DNA of 64,000 nucleotides from Dongshaea marina (lineage in GTDB: Bacteria; Pseudomonadota; Gammaproteobacteria; Enterobacterales; Aeromonadaceae), in assembly GCF_003072645.1 (NCBI RefSeq), contig NZ_CP028897.1:3485658-3549657 (forward strand), written 5' to 3'. The notes under the pieces were generated by a model. It ran no database searches, was not told where the DNA came from, and worked only from the letters and a program-made list of their open reading frames with translations. The stretch's first letter is position 1. Each line of letters starts with the position of its first letter. A program made the position numbers and the translations under genes. Positions 16,961 to 26,510 of the stretch are shown here, piece by piece.

Positions 16961-17398
16961 ATGCATATCGATCTATCACCCCTGTACCGCTCCGCGATCG
17001 GCTTTGATCGCCTGGCCCAGATGCTGGAAAGCAACGCCAACAGCTCCAGTGGCTATCCTCCATATAATATCGAGGCGATAAGCCAGGATCGTTACCGGAT
17101 CACCATGGCGGTGGCCGGTTTTAACGAATCAGAGCTTGAAATTATCAGCCAGGAAAATTCACTGGTGGTAAAAGGGCGTAAAGAGCCCAGAGACGACAGC
17201 CGTAACTACCTGTATCGCGGCATTGCTGAACGTAACTTTGAACGTAGCTTCCAACTCGCCGATCACGTTAAAGTGATAGAGGCTAACATGGAAAACGGCC
17301 TGCTTCACATTGAGCTTGAACGCGAGATCCCGGAAGAGATGAAGCCGCGCAAGATTTCAATAAAGACTGATTCAACCCTGATCGAGGGTGAGAAGTAA
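16961..17398 (+). CDS. ibpA: Small heat-shock protein, IbpA/IbpB type (Hsp20)
   Basis: 145 aa holdase of the alpha-crystallin family, binding denatured proteins in the cytoplasm for later refolding by DnaK/ClpB. It opens [18 protein letters not shown], as IbpA proteins do, followed by PPYNIE and the alpha-crystallin core. [14 protein letters not shown] holds the conserved G-x-L strand, and a short tail with PRKISI serves as the oligomerising I-x-I motif. The leader carries a sigma-32 promoter and a ROSE-like thermometer, so expression should be controlled by heat twice. A strong terminator follows. Confidence 0.93.
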   Translation: MHIDLSPLYRSAIGFDRLAQMLESNANSSSGYPPYNIEAISQDRYRITMAVAGFNESELEIISQENSLVVKGRKEPRDDSRNYLYRGIAERNFERSFQLADHVKVIEANMENGLLHIELEREIPEEMKPRKISIKTDSTLIEGEK

Positions 17399-17420
17399 GC
17401 TCCCCTGTGACGGTGGGAAA

Positions 17421-17447
17421 AGGCGAGTCCCGGACTCGCCTTTTTTA
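17421..17447 (+). terminator. Intrinsic terminator of ibpA
   Basis: GGCGAGTCC/GGACTCGCC arms (9 bp) with a single-base centre, followed by TTTTTT, 24 bp after the stop codon. Confidence 0.9.
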
Positions 17448-17599
17448 TGTCTGAAAAACGCTGCTGAATAGCGGCGCCAATTGGCATATATACTTGATAT
17501 GAAGGACACTTAACAAGACCGGCGATGTTATAGGTTAGCAGGGCAACCCTCTGAGGAGTTGAGCTAACATTGTCACAATGAAGCACATTGAGAGGCGGC

Positions 17600-18595
17600 A
17601 TGCCCCGAACCCTTTTTCTGGCAACTAAGACGACGGGTCAAAGCTCAAAAACAGATGAGCTGCTGGAGATAGCTGTCTGTGATGAGTTCAGGCACCCTCT
17701 GCTCAACTCCCTGATTCAGCCAATCCACAAAACCGAATGGCCACACGCCCAGGCCATTCACGGCATCTCACCCACAGATGTTGAAGATGCTCCCACTTTG
17801 GAAGAGCTAAGAGGGCCAATCCGCGAACTGGTGGCAGACTGTCATGTGGTTCTCTATAACGAGGGAGGTGATTCGCCCTTATTGGGAGAGCACCGGCTAC
17901 TCAATGGGGCTCTTTGGGTGGAGTGCGCCATGATCCTCTGGGCTGAATACAAATCTGAACATAGGGATGGCCGCCTCAAATGGCACAAGCTGGTAACGGC
18001 CGCTGAAGAGGCAGGACACGTTTGGGGGAAGGATGTTGCCCAGCGGGCTCTGACCGATGCCCGGGCGATCGTCTCCGTCTGGGATCAGCTGGAGTTTGTT
18101 GATATTAAAAAGCGCCTGGCCAGTGGTGAGCTATGTGTATATCTCACCGTAGACTGGGGAAGACGAGAGTGCTTCTGGTTCCCGGATATGACAGGAGCGG
18201 AGCTGGAAGAGTGGTGGCAATCTCGCCGAAGCTTAGAGGCCTATTGCTGGTACAGAGATCTGCCAGGCGACCTGATCCTGTCGACCTATCACGGCGCCGA
18301 AGGTGCCTCTTGCAAGGCGCGTCTCTATAACGAGATGGGTAAACGAAAGAAAAATTACCGGGCGCATCTGGATCTTGAGCCCAACTGTTGGCTCAACACA
18401 CCCGACAACAAGATGATCTATCATAAAGGCTGGTATGACGATGCCAGAGTGCCCTCACCTCTCGAGCAACTATCCACCGAGGAGAAGCTGGCAGAGTTCC
18501 TGGAAGATGCAAGAGCTGAGACCACAGATCCCAGATACCTTCCCTATGCACTGCAGGTCGCCGAAAGAGCCCTGAAGCGACTTTCCTCAGGCTGA
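17600..18595 (+). CDS. DEDDh exonuclease-fold protein lacking key catalytic residues
   Basis: 331 aa from the ATG at 17600 (GAGAGG just upstream); the frame is open from a TTG at 17588. Residues 1-160 follow the DnaQ-like 3'-5' exonuclease pattern: FLATKTTG where FLDTETTG is expected, QAIHGIS, YNEGGD (Asp91) and QRALTDAR (Asp153). The first Asp and Glu of the DEDDh set are Ala8 and Lys10, and the catalytic His is Gln148. The enzyme should therefore be inactive or act only as a nucleic-acid binder. The C-terminal half (DWGRRECFWFPDMTG ... WYRDLPGD) is not a domain I recognise. Function unknown. Confidence 0.65.
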   Translation: MPRTLFLATKTTGQSSKTDELLEIAVCDEFRHPLLNSLIQPIHKTEWPHAQAIHGISPTDVEDAPTLEELRGPIRELVADCHVVLYNEGGDSPLLGEHRLLNGALWVECAMILWAEYKSEHRDGRLKWHKLVTAAEEAGHVWGKDVAQRALTDARAIVSVWDQLEFVDIKKRLASGELCVYLTVDWGRRECFWFPDMTGAELEEWWQSRRSLEAYCWYRDLPGDLILSTYHGAEGASCKARLYNEMGKRKKNYRAHLDLEPNCWLNTPDNKMIYHKGWYDDARVPSPLEQLSTEEKLAEFLEDARAETTDPRYLPYALQVAERALKRLSSG

Positions 18596-18663
18596 CAGAG
18601 TACACAATCCCTTTGTGAGGCATTGCTCGGCAGGAGAGTGGCTCCTCCCGAACCCCTGACATA

Positions 18664-18691
18664 AAAAGGCGAGTCGCTGACCCGCCCTTTT
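18664..18691. terminator. Bidirectional terminator between convergent genes
   Basis: GGCGAGTC/GACCCGCC arms (one mismatch) flanked by AAAAA on the left and CTTTT on the right, serving both the DEDDh-like gene and pepD. Confidence 0.65.
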
Positions 18692-18707
18692 CATTTCACT
18701 GATAAAA

Positions 18708-20177
18708 CTATGCCCCTTCAAAATGATATTTCATATCCGTGTCATGGGTCAGCTTGGTAAACAACTGGTTAGTCAGCTGGTCGGTCAAGACCAGGGCTTG
18801 CTCCGTGGTTTTATTTTCTAAGTTTTGAATCAACTCCCGGGCTGCCTTGGGATCTTTTTTATAAATGGCCAGATAACGCTGCTCCATCTTCTTCTGATTA
18901 GCAAAGGTCTGCTTTTCAAATTGGTGATATGCCTTCTGAACGATCGGTGCATATTGCTTATAGTTCACCATGGCAAGGGTCTGCAGCTTGCGGAACTTCC
19001 AGGCAACCGAGTCATTGCTCGCTTTATTTGTCCCCACATCAAATCCCTTTGGTATCTGTGTGATTCCCTGATAGAAAGGCAGGTAAACGCCCAGGGCCGT
19101 CATGCCAAATGCTACGTACTCTACATTCCCAATCTCCGCAGGCATATCAGGACGGACCTGCAGAATGTGCGACTCCTGAGTTCTGAATACCGAGATCGGC
19201 CGGTAGGGCTCGTTAGGGTTGGCATTCATATAGGGGTCGTGTGGTGTGCCCTGATAGTGATTACGCAGTGCCGATTCCAGATCCTGCACCGATAGCTTAT
19301 GAGCGGGCTTTAAAAAGACCGGGAAGCTCTTGCCATCACCGATCTTGGTCGCCAAACCCGGGTTAAATTTATGCTGAAGTGTCCATACTCTGGGATAGTT
19401 ATAGGTCACATCATTTTTCAGATCCTGCGAGTAAACGGTGTGGAAATTAAAAGCACCGTCTGTTTTTGGATTGTACAAACCATGTTTGATCGCAAAGCTT
19501 ATCAGATCTTTAGAGCCCAGGTAGTTATGGCTATCTTTGAGATCCACCTTCTGCAGCCGCCCCTGATTCGCAGATACAAAATACTTGTCATGAGGGATCC
19601 GCCTCGCCATCCACTGGTGGCCGCTTCCGGTTTCCAGATACCAGATATCATGCTTATCGACAAAGGCAACTCCGAACCCTTCGGCGGCCCCCTTGGTTTC
19701 AATGATCTTACCTAACAGCTCTGCGCCCTCTTTGGCACTATGGATCCTGGGAAGAATGACATTTTCGATGGAATCTTCATTGATCCCTGTCTTGAGCACA
19801 TAGGGATCATATTTAAGAACCTGCTGGCCATTATAGATGGTCTCTGTCGCGGTCATCCCCACACCAAGCTCATTAAAGCCCGCCTCTCCCATAGAGCGAT
19901 CCTGAGTATCATAGTCAGAGAGTGAGGTATAACGTAGCGAGATCTCAGGAAGCGGATAGGTAAAATCATTTCCGTTGGAGTGAAACTCTCCGCGCTGATT
20001 CTCTTTACGGGGATGGATCAGAAAGTGCTTGGCATTGGTCGCACTGTAATCTTCGTTCCTGGCAACCAGAAATGAACCATCAGAAGAAACCTGATTACCA
20101 ACCAAAATGGTGGTACAAGCAAAGGCAGGTGAAGCGATGGCAGTAGCAATTAACCCTGCCAAAAGTTGTTTTTTCAT
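18708..20177 (-). CDS. Secreted C69-family dipeptidase (PepD-like)
   Basis: 489 aa. A signal peptide (KKQLLAGLIATAIASPAFA) ends exactly before Cys21 in ACTTILVG. In C69 peptidases the N-terminal Cys exposed by cleavage is the Ntn-hydrolase nucleophile, so export and maturation would create the active site. Further family blocks are SFLVARNEDY, GVGMTATET, EGFGVAFVD and DIWYLETGSGHQW. Substrates are likely dipeptides in the periplasm or medium. GAAGG lies 7 nt before the ATG. It is monocistronic, with a 419-bp gap upstream. Confidence 0.9.
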   Translation of the reverse strand: MKKQLLAGLIATAIASPAFACTTILVGNQVSSDGSFLVARNEDYSATNAKHFLIHPRKENQRGEFHSNGNDFTYPLPEISLRYTSLSDYDTQDRSMGEAGFNELGVGMTATETIYNGQQVLKYDPYVLKTGINEDSIENVILPRIHSAKEGAELLGKIIETKGAAEGFGVAFVDKHDIWYLETGSGHQWMARRIPHDKYFVSANQGRLQKVDLKDSHNYLGSKDLISFAIKHGLYNPKTDGAFNFHTVYSQDLKNDVTYNYPRVWTLQHKFNPGLATKIGDGKSFPVFLKPAHKLSVQDLESALRNHYQGTPHDPYMNANPNEPYRPISVFRTQESHILQVRPDMPAEIGNVEYVAFGMTALGVYLPFYQGITQIPKGFDVGTNKASNDSVAWKFRKLQTLAMVNYKQYAPIVQKAYHQFEKQTFANQKKMEQRYLAIYKKDPKAARELIQNLENKTTEQALVLTDQLTNQLFTKLTHDTDMKYHFEGA

Positions 20178-20596
20178 GATGAGGCCTTCAAATAAGGATA
20201 AAAACTAAAATTTTACCCTTATTTGTAAATATAATTTGGCGATCAAGTTCACATACTGAATATACCGATTGAAAAGCGATCAGGCAGGGCATCTCGTTGC
20301 GTCAGGATCTGGACAGTTCAGAGAAAAACCAGCCACAACATACCCCCTCAAAAATAATGGTTAATATTCCTCACAAAGTGAGCACCACCTGCAGTACTGT
20401 TAGCATCAGCCCCAGCTGACAAGCATCCTGACTCTCAGGCCTCACCAGTTGCACAAAGCCTAATCAATGTGCAAGAATCCCCCTCCCGGATTTTCAACCT
20501 GCATCCACCCAGATCCACCCCTCTCGCCTGATGTCTCATCTTGCGAGCTCTCGTGCGATCTGAGCATAGCTTTTACTGCGAAGGAATAGAATACAG
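20178..20596. other. Intergenic region between pepD and yhhQ
   Basis: 419 bp holding the divergent promoters. I see no gene. A preQ1 riboswitch upstream of a queuosine-precursor transporter would be plausible, but I could not draw its pseudoknot here. Confidence 0.4.
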
Positions 20597-21349
20597 ATGA
20601 GTTTTGATACCAGTGCTCCTGAATCTCAGATCACCGCATTCAGGCCGCGCTACTTATGGTTCCTGATCACCTCTTATGCGATGATCATCGTCTTATCCAA
20701 CTGGTTTGACCCGAGGATCATCGGCCTGGGCCATGGGCTAAGTACCGATGCCGGCACCCTGATCTTTCCGCTGGCTTTTCTACTTTCGGATCTTATCACC
20801 GAGGTGTATGGCTATAAATTTGCCAGAATGGCAGTCTGGACCGGTTTTTTATTTAACTGGGTATTTGTGATCTACGGACAGATTATTACTCACATGCCGA
20901 CACCTGAGTTTGCCTCCCAGAGTAATCATATCTTCGATTCTCTGCTGACCATGAACTCAAAAATTATTATCGCATCGACCATCAGCTATATCATTGCAGA
21001 GCCCCTGAACAGCTATGTGATGGCTAAACTCAAGATCCGTAGCAAGGGGAAACTGATGGGAGCCCGCTTCGTGGCTTCAACCCTGGTCGCATCTTTCTTT
21101 GATAGTAATATCTTCGGGTTTATCGCTTTTTATGGCGTGATGCCGACCCAGGAGCTGATTAAGTTCAACCTGACCATGTGGGTGATTAAAGTGATCATCG
21201 AAGTGATCGGTATGCCCTTCTCGGTGCACTTTGCGCGCAAGCTCAAAAATCTGGAGAAGCTGGATATCTACGATGATCGCACCAATTTCAACCTGTTCAA
21301 GCTCAATACCGAGTATGGGCCCCAAGATAACCGTTACCTCAAGAACTGA
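20597..21349 (+). CDS. yhhQ: Queuosine precursor transporter, VUT/YhhQ family
   Basis: 250 aa integral membrane protein with about six helices, including WFLITSYAMIIVLSNWF, FPLAFLLSDLITEVYGY and the C-terminal block MWVIKVIIEVIGMPFSVHFA. The LSDLITEVYG motif and the GFIAFYG segment identify the VUT (DUF165) family; E. coli YhhQ imports preQ0/preQ1 for tRNA queuosine synthesis (family knowledge). AAGGA lies 11 nt before the ATG. The gene stands alone. Confidence 0.9.
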   Translation: MSFDTSAPESQITAFRPRYLWFLITSYAMIIVLSNWFDPRIIGLGHGLSTDAGTLIFPLAFLLSDLITEVYGYKFARMAVWTGFLFNWVFVIYGQIITHMPTPEFASQSNHIFDSLLTMNSKIIIASTISYIIAEPLNSYVMAKLKIRSKGKLMGARFVASTLVASFFDSNIFGFIAFYGVMPTQELIKFNLTMWVIKVIIEVIGMPFSVHFARKLKNLEKLDIYDDRTNFNLFKLNTEYGPQDNRYLKN

Positions 21350-21451
21350 TGAGCTCTAAGATGACAGGGATGTTTTCTTGGCTTTTCAGTGTAGGACCCG
21401 GTAGGCTCATAGCCTTTCACTACAGTGATCGGCTGGTGACAGAGTCTCTTG

Positions 21452-21467
21452 GCGGCATCCATGCCGC
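21452..21467 (-). repeat. Isolated GGA-loop hairpin
   Basis: GCGGCAT/ATGCCGC perfect 7-bp arms meet at CC. On the minus strand the apex reads CATGGATG, the same apex as the hairpins of the 8.4-10 kb region. Confidence 0.5.
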
Positions 21468-21732
21468 TTTAAATTAAAAATCAGACGAATATAAGATCGT
21501 CACTGGCTCACTATGCCAACTCATTTTTAATCTCCCGTCGCGATTAAGCTTGAGTAAGGATTTCGTCAATATCTGTTTACTACTTTATAGGCACCTTTCG
21601 GATTTTTAGCCTTCTCCGAGTAGTAATTCACATTTTGTTTCTTCGAGCAAGCAGTTCCAATAAATCCGAAAGTATGATGAACTTTATCTGATGCACTTGT
21701 GCCTCGTACCTCCCAACCGTGAGCTTCCGGCT

Positions 21733-22476
21733 TTATTCGCACCCAACCTGCCCCTCATCAAGGTTAAGTAACATAACATGCTTAAACTGCTCACCATTTT
21801 CCGGATTCACTATTGTGGGAGGGATATTAAATGCAAAAACGTCCCCTCGGCTTACTCTACCAAGGCTAGGTGGAATTATCCTTGAACCGTAGCGTTTCAA
21901 TATCTGACAAGTAAATGAGTCCTCATCTCGATTGCTCATCAAATAACCAGTTAACTCCTGATCAGCTGAATGATGGGAGCTAATTCGCTTTTCGCCCTCC
22001 ATCATAAATAGGTTTTTTATATCAAATATATGCTCATGAGTAAGATTGGTAATATCAATAGCGCCACTTCCAAGAAAACCTGACCCCGCACCTAAATCAT
22101 TATCTTGATAAAACTCTCCAGCAAGGACTCGGCTCAGAAAGATACTAAAATCCATCCGGGTCTTAAATTGAAACGGCTGAGTAGCATAGGGATACATCAA
22201 CAATGCCGCATCACAGGCACGATCAATAACTTTTCGGCTATGTGTTTTTTGTGACCTTATATGCATACCTCTATGATTATCGATATCACGAATAAGGGAC
22301 CTCATATCAATCATGATAGGCCCAAAGCGAGAAGACTCACTCATAGCGTTGCTGAACAAAAAATTATCTACGATATCTCTCCTGACTAGATACATTTGAG
22401 ATTTTTTTTCACTCGATGTCGCACTATATTCCACTCTGGGTGAGTTCATAGAAAATAAGTCATTTGAATCACACAT
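21733..22476 (-). CDS. Orphan protein of unknown function, probably frameshifted near its C-terminus
   Basis: 247 aa as it stands, matching no family I recognise. It has no signal peptide, membrane helix or obvious enzyme motif. It contains DNHRGMHIRSQKTHSRKVIDRACDAALL, a glycine-rich LGAGSGFLGSG and a FAFNIPPTIVNPENG segment. AGGGG lies 11 nt before the ATG. After the present end (DEGQVGCE) the other frame continues as GAGWVRIKPEAHGWEVRGTS for some 60 codons to a stop at 21566. One extra base in the four-C run at 21751-21754 would join them into about 303 aa. Flanking DNA is unusually AT-rich, suggesting horizontal acquisition. Confidence 0.55.
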   Translation of the reverse strand: MCDSNDLFSMNSPRVEYSATSSEKKSQMYLVRRDIVDNFLFSNAMSESSRFGPIMIDMRSLIRDIDNHRGMHIRSQKTHSRKVIDRACDAALLMYPYATQPFQFKTRMDFSIFLSRVLAGEFYQDNDLGAGSGFLGSGAIDITNLTHEHIFDIKNLFMMEGEKRISSHHSADQELTGYLMSNRDEDSFTCQILKRYGSRIIPPSLGRVSRGDVFAFNIPPTIVNPENGEQFKHVMLLNLDEGQVGCE

Positions 22477-23300
22477 TGTTTATTAACCCCTAAAGTTATT
22501 GTTTTACTTTAACCTAGCTCAATCCTATATCGAAAATAAAAATATCGACACACCTCCACCCTAATATAATTATCAGAGCAGATTAACTGTCAGTTCATTA
22601 ATAGTGATTATATGAAAAATAATAAATAGATATCTCCATTATAAATATCACCATATAAAAAACAACTTGGACAGCTCGGTAATCTGTATCAATAGAAACC
22701 TTAATCACCGCCCCCCACGGCTACAACTTCGTTGTAACAAACTCTAAATCTACGCAATGAAGTTCGCACAACATTCATTCATGGCAGTCCTCCTTAGTGC
22801 TCTAATTCGCTCACATAGAAGAGACTCTGAGTTGCATGGTTCAGCCCTTTTCTGCTGAAGCAGGCTTTATACAGTTCCAAATGAATCGATGCTTTTAAAA
22901 ATAACGACTTCTTTGATATCTGGATAAAAAGAATCTTTAAGTAAATAACTCCAAAAGATAATCTTTCGAATAAGCTATAAACTATTGTTTTGAGTCAAAT
23001 ATGCACTCCGGAGATCTGGGCTTTCCTCTGTATGCCTTGTGAACAGAAATAACAAGCCGCACAACTCATCATTTCGGAGTCGAAAAAAGCTTGTTCAGAT
23101 CCTCTTTAGGAAAGCACAGAGAAAAATAGTTAAGGGTTAGGACCAATAGATCCATTGTTGGCGAGGGGGCCTTGCCCCTGAGGTGAGTCGTGGGAAAGAG
23201 AGCTTAAGAGTCCCCGGATGTCCGGAAGGTTATCTAAACGATTCACTTTAGTCAGCCTGGTAGGCAGCAGGCCTGAAGATTGCCTTTACCCACCGGAGTT
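22477..23300. other. AT-rich gene-free stretch
   Basis: About 820 bp with base composition clearly richer in A+T than its neighbours up to roughly 23.1 kb. No gene is seen. At 23176-23190 it contains CCCCTGAGGTGAGTCG, resembling CCCCTGAGGTGAGCCG at 9309-9324 in the repeat region. Confidence 0.5.
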
Positions 23301-23303
23301 CGG

Positions 23304-23337
23304 CAGCCTAGCTGAGCCCCACAGCTCAGCTAGGCTG
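23304..23337. terminator. Perfect 14-bp hairpin downstream of yebG
   Basis: CAGCCTAGCTGAGC pairs perfectly with its complement around CCCACA, 19 bp past the yebG stop. There is no T tract on the minus side, so it may be a factor-assisted terminator or 3'-end stabiliser. Confidence 0.5.
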
Positions 23338-23356
23338 AAAAATGCTGGGGAGTGAT

Positions 23357-23674
23357 TTAAGCTGCTTGCTCTTTATCGTCCACAGCTGGCTGCTCTGCCG
23401 AGTTATCATCTGCTTTAGGCTTGGGCTGGGACTTGGCAGCCTTGACCTTCTTGGCTCCAAGGGCCACCAGCACAGCCTCACGGTTTTTCGCCAGATAGAT
23501 GCTAAGCTCCTCTCGCTGCCTGTCATCCAGCGCCACCTCGACTCCCTCAAGCAGCACAGACAGCTCATCGGCCATATCTAACATACGATCATGTTCATCT
23601 GCCTGTTTTTTATCTGTGGTGCTCAAAACTTCCTCTCCATTGCGGATCACGACATACCGGGTTTCTACCGCCAT
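23357..23674 (-). CDS. yebG: YebG, SOS-induced protein of unknown function
   Basis: 105 aa. The opening MAVETRYVVIRNGEE, followed by KKQADEHDRMLDMAD and DDRQREELSIYLAKNRE, matches E. coli YebG (96 aa) nearly block for block; the tail is Lys/Glu/Ala-rich and presumably disordered. YebG is induced by DNA damage but its activity is not established. A GGAGA Shine-Dalgarno lies 9 nt before the ATG, and a perfect LexA-type box lies 78 bp upstream, so SOS control is well supported here. Confidence 0.93.
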   Translation of the reverse strand: MAVETRYVVIRNGEEVLSTTDKKQADEHDRMLDMADELSVLLEGVEVALDDRQREELSIYLAKNREAVLVALGAKKVKAAKSQPKPKADDNSAEQPAVDDKEQAA

Positions 23675-23751
23675 CTTGATTCATCTCCACTCGTTTGACT
23701 GATCAGCATCACCGGACCATTAAGCGCCTGGTATACGCTTAACTCGAAACA

Positions 23752-23767
23752 CTGTTTTTTTATACAG
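23752..23767 (-). promoter_or_regulatory. LexA (SOS) box upstream of yebG
   Basis: CTGTTTTTTTATACAG matches the LexA consensus CTGT-N8-ACAG with an AT-only centre. It lies between divergent yebG and ygiQ, closer to yebG. Confidence 0.88.
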
Positions 23768-23915
23768 TACATTGTAGCCTCTGTCGCAGCATAGTTCCAG
23801 ATGAAGTCACCTTATTTTATGGGGCTAAGCCACTGAAAACAGGGAGCTGGCCGAAAATTAGAATAATTTGTCATCAACTGCTAACATAGCGCGCCAACTT
23901 ACTGAGAGCTTTTCT

Positions 23916-26099
23916 ATGCACAACACAACTGAGCTTTATTCTTATCCAAAATACTGGGCTGAGTGCTATGGCACAGCCCCATTTTTGCCGACCTCTCGTA
24001 AAGAGATGGAGGCTCTTGGGTGGGACAGTTGTGATGTGATCATTGTGACCGGTGATGCCTATGTGGATCACCCAAGCTTCGGCATGGCGATCATCGGCCG
24101 GTTGCTGGAGGCTCAGGGGTTTCGGGTTGGGATCATCGCGCAGCCGGACTGGAGCAACAAGCAGGCATTCATGGCGCTGGGCCAGCCCAACCTGTTTTTT
24201 GGGATCACCGCGGGTAACATGGATTCGATGATCAATCGTTATACCGCCGATCGCAAGCTACGCCACGACGATGCCTATACCCCGAATAATGAGGGGGGCA
24301 AGCGCCCCGACAGAGCTACTCTGGTTTATAGCCAGCGCTGTAAAGAGGCCTATAAAGAGACACCAGTGCTGTTAGGGGGCATCGAGGCCAGCCTGCGCCG
24401 CCTGGCCCACTATGATTACTGGTCCGATAAGGTCCGCCGCTCGGTCCTGTTCGATGCCAAGGCCGAAATGCTGCTATTTGGCAATGCCGAACGCGCCCTG
24501 GTCGAGATCGCCCACCGGCTGGCCAAGGGGGAAGCGATCGAAGAGATGACCGGGATCCCGGGAACCGCCATCAACCTCAAGGCTTTGCCCGAAGGTTTTC
24601 GTGAAATTGATTCCTCACGCATCGAAAAGCCCGGCCAACCGATGGCGATGCCAAACCCCTACGCCAATGAAACCGAGTGTAAAACCGCTGAGCCAGTCGC
24701 GGTGGCACAGCCGATTCAGGTTCGCCCGTCGCGCCACGATAATAAAAGCACAGTAGTTCGCTTACCCGCCTTTGAGAAGCTGCGTAACGATCGCATCCTT
24801 TATGCCCATGCCAGCCGGGTGATGCACCTTGAGACCAACCCTTACTCGGCGCGCCCCCTGATTCAAAAGCATGGGGATCGAGAGCTGTGGGTGAACCGCC
24901 CACCCGAGCCTCTGTCAACCAAAGAGATGGATTACCTGTTCGGACTCCCCTATGCCAGAGTCCCCCACCCTGGTTATGCGAAGGCTAAAATACCCGCCTA
25001 TGAGATGATCAAAACCTCGGTGAATATCATGCGTGGCTGCTTTGGCGGCTGTAGCTTCTGCTCGATCACCGAGCATGAGGGACGGATCATCCAGAATCGC
25101 TCTCAGGAATCGATCCTTGAAGAGATCAAGGCAATTCGCGACAAGGTTCCGGGCTTTACCGGCACCATCTCAGATCTCGGTGGACCAACCGCTAACATGT
25201 ACCGGCTGGGCTGCTCAGATCCCAAGGCGGAGGCAAACTGCCGTCGCCCCTCCTGCATCTTTCCGGGGATCTGTAAGAAACTCAATACCGATCATCGTCA
25301 CACCATAGATCTGTATCGCAAGGCGCGTGAGATCAAGGGGATCAAGAAGATCATGATCGCCTCCGGGGTACGATACGACCTGGCCATCGAATCTCCCGAA
25401 TATGTCCGGGAGCTGGTGACTCACCATGTGGGGGGCTACCTTAAGATCGCACCCGAGCACACGGAGAAGGGCACCCTGGATCTGATGATGAAGCCCGGCA
25501 TGGGCACCTATGACAGGTTCAAGGAGCTGTTTGAAAAGTACAACCGTGAAGCGGGGAAAAAACAGTACCTTATCCCCTATTTCATCTCGGCCCATCCGGG
25601 CTCTACCGATGAAGATATGCTCAACCTCGCCCTCTGGCTCAAGGCGAATGATTTTCAGTGTGACCAGGTGCAGAACTTCTATCCCTCACCCATGTGTAAT
25701 GCCACCGCCATGTATTACTCAGAGACAAATCCTCTGAAGAAGGTGAAATACAAGGGGCGCGAGGAACTGTTTGTCGCCAAGGGCGAACGGCAGCGCCGGC
25801 TGCATAAGGCGTTTCTTCGCTACCATGATCCAGCCAACTGGCCCTTGCTGCGTGAGGCTCTGATCGGTATGGGGAAAAAGCAGCTGATCGGTCATAAAAA
25901 AGGCTGCCTGGTTCCTCCCAAGGGCAGCCAGGAGGAGCAGGCTCCATCCAGAGCCCGTACATCCGGTCGCCATAGTGCCAAGCGCTTTGCCACCAAGCAC
26001 CCCAGGCAGCCGGATCAACGCAAAGGAGAGCGCCAGGAAAAGCGTCCCCCGAAATCTGCCAGAGCAGCTAGCAAACCGGGCAAAAAGCCACGCAGTTAA
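23916..26099 (+). CDS. ygiQ: YgiQ-family radical SAM protein
   Basis: About 727 aa from the ATG at 23916 ([14 protein letters not shown]). The upstream in-frame TTG at 23868 adds 16 residues with no family resemblance. It matches E. coli YgiQ over its whole length: [23 protein letters not shown], [15 protein letters not shown], then the radical-SAM cluster at Cys375-x3-Cys379-x2-Cys382 in [29 protein letters not shown] and [12 protein letters not shown] follow. The C-terminal ~70 residues are Lys/Arg/Pro-rich and disordered. The reaction catalysed is not known. Confidence 0.93.
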   Translation: MHNTTELYSYPKYWAECYGTAPFLPTSRKEMEALGWDSCDVIIVTGDAYVDHPSFGMAIIGRLLEAQGFRVGIIAQPDWSNKQAFMALGQPNLFFGITAGNMDSMINRYTADRKLRHDDAYTPNNEGGKRPDRATLVYSQRCKEAYKETPVLLGGIEASLRRLAHYDYWSDKVRRSVLFDAKAEMLLFGNAERALVEIAHRLAKGEAIEEMTGIPGTAINLKALPEGFREIDSSRIEKPGQPMAMPNPYANETECKTAEPVAVAQPIQVRPSRHDNKSTVVRLPAFEKLRNDRILYAHASRVMHLETNPYSARPLIQKHGDRELWVNRPPEPLSTKEMDYLFGLPYARVPHPGYAKAKIPAYEMIKTSVNIMRGCFGGCSFCSITEHEGRIIQNRSQESILEEIKAIRDKVPGFTGTISDLGGPTANMYRLGCSDPKAEANCRRPSCIFPGICKKLNTDHRHTIDLYRKAREIKGIKKIMIASGVRYDLAIESPEYVRELVTHHVGGYLKIAPEHTEKGTLDLMMKPGMGTYDRFKELFEKYNREAGKKQYLIPYFISAHPGSTDEDMLNLALWLKANDFQCDQVQNFYPSPMCNATAMYYSETNPLKKVKYKGREELFVAKGERQRRLHKAFLRYHDPANWPLLREALIGMGKKQLIGHKKGCLVPPKGSQEEQAPSRARTSGRHSAKRFATKHPRQPDQRKGERQEKRPPKSARAASKPGKKPRS

Positions 26100-26107
26100 T
26101 TCCAAAC

Positions 26108-26142
26108 AAAAAGGTGAGCAGCACCAGCTACTCACCTTTTTT
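26108..26142 (+). terminator. Intrinsic terminator of ygiQ
   Basis: GGTGAGcAGC/GCTaCTCACC arms with one mismatch, preceded by AAAAA and followed by TTTTTT, within 40 bp of the stop. Confidence 0.88.
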
Positions 26143-26199
26143 AATCCCAGAACTCCAGGGATGAATCTTTATTTTCTCAGGGAGATCGCCCCCTGTGGG

Positions 26200-26364
26200 T
26201 CAGCGCTTGATTCCCTTAGCCGCGAGTTTTGCAACCTGGGACTCTCGCTGCTGCTTATCCAGCTCCAGTTTTTCGGGGGATGGCCAGGATGCAGCTCTCG
26301 CCTCAAGCTGACTCGAGAACAGATGATGCCACAACCGCTTTAAACTCTTTTTCAACATACTCAT
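26200..26364 (-). CDS. Possible small basic protein
   Basis: 54 codons on the minus strand opening MSMLKKSLKRLWHHLF and ending KLAAKGIKR. It is rich in Lys/Arg with one amphipathic stretch (PEKLELDKQQRESQVAKL). No clear Shine-Dalgarno precedes the ATG at 26364; a second ATG lies two codons later. I do not recognise a family. It shares strand and neighbourhood with the 45-aa ORF at 26511-26648 in an otherwise empty gap. Confidence 0.4.
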   Translation of the reverse strand: MSMLKKSLKRLWHHLFSSQLEARAASWPSPEKLELDKQQRESQVAKLAAKGIKR

Positions 26365-26510
26365 ACCGGGAAAATTATAATCACAACTTCACTTGCAACG
26401 GAGCGGTTCAGACCGATAACCCTTTCTCACTGATCCCCGGGTGCTGCAAGTCATAAAACAGATACTCAAGCCCTAATTCCGATTGGGCTGCTCAATCCTA
26501 TGCTCAGGAT

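Noticed and set aside
20178-20596. preQ1 riboswitch ahead of yhhQ
   Set aside because: I could not build the required hairpin plus pseudoknot, and the leader lacks the usual A-rich tail over the ribosome site.
23868-23915. TTG start for ygiQ adding 16 residues
   Set aside because: The extra residues do not match the family, and the ATG at 23916 has a GAGAG sequence ahead of it.
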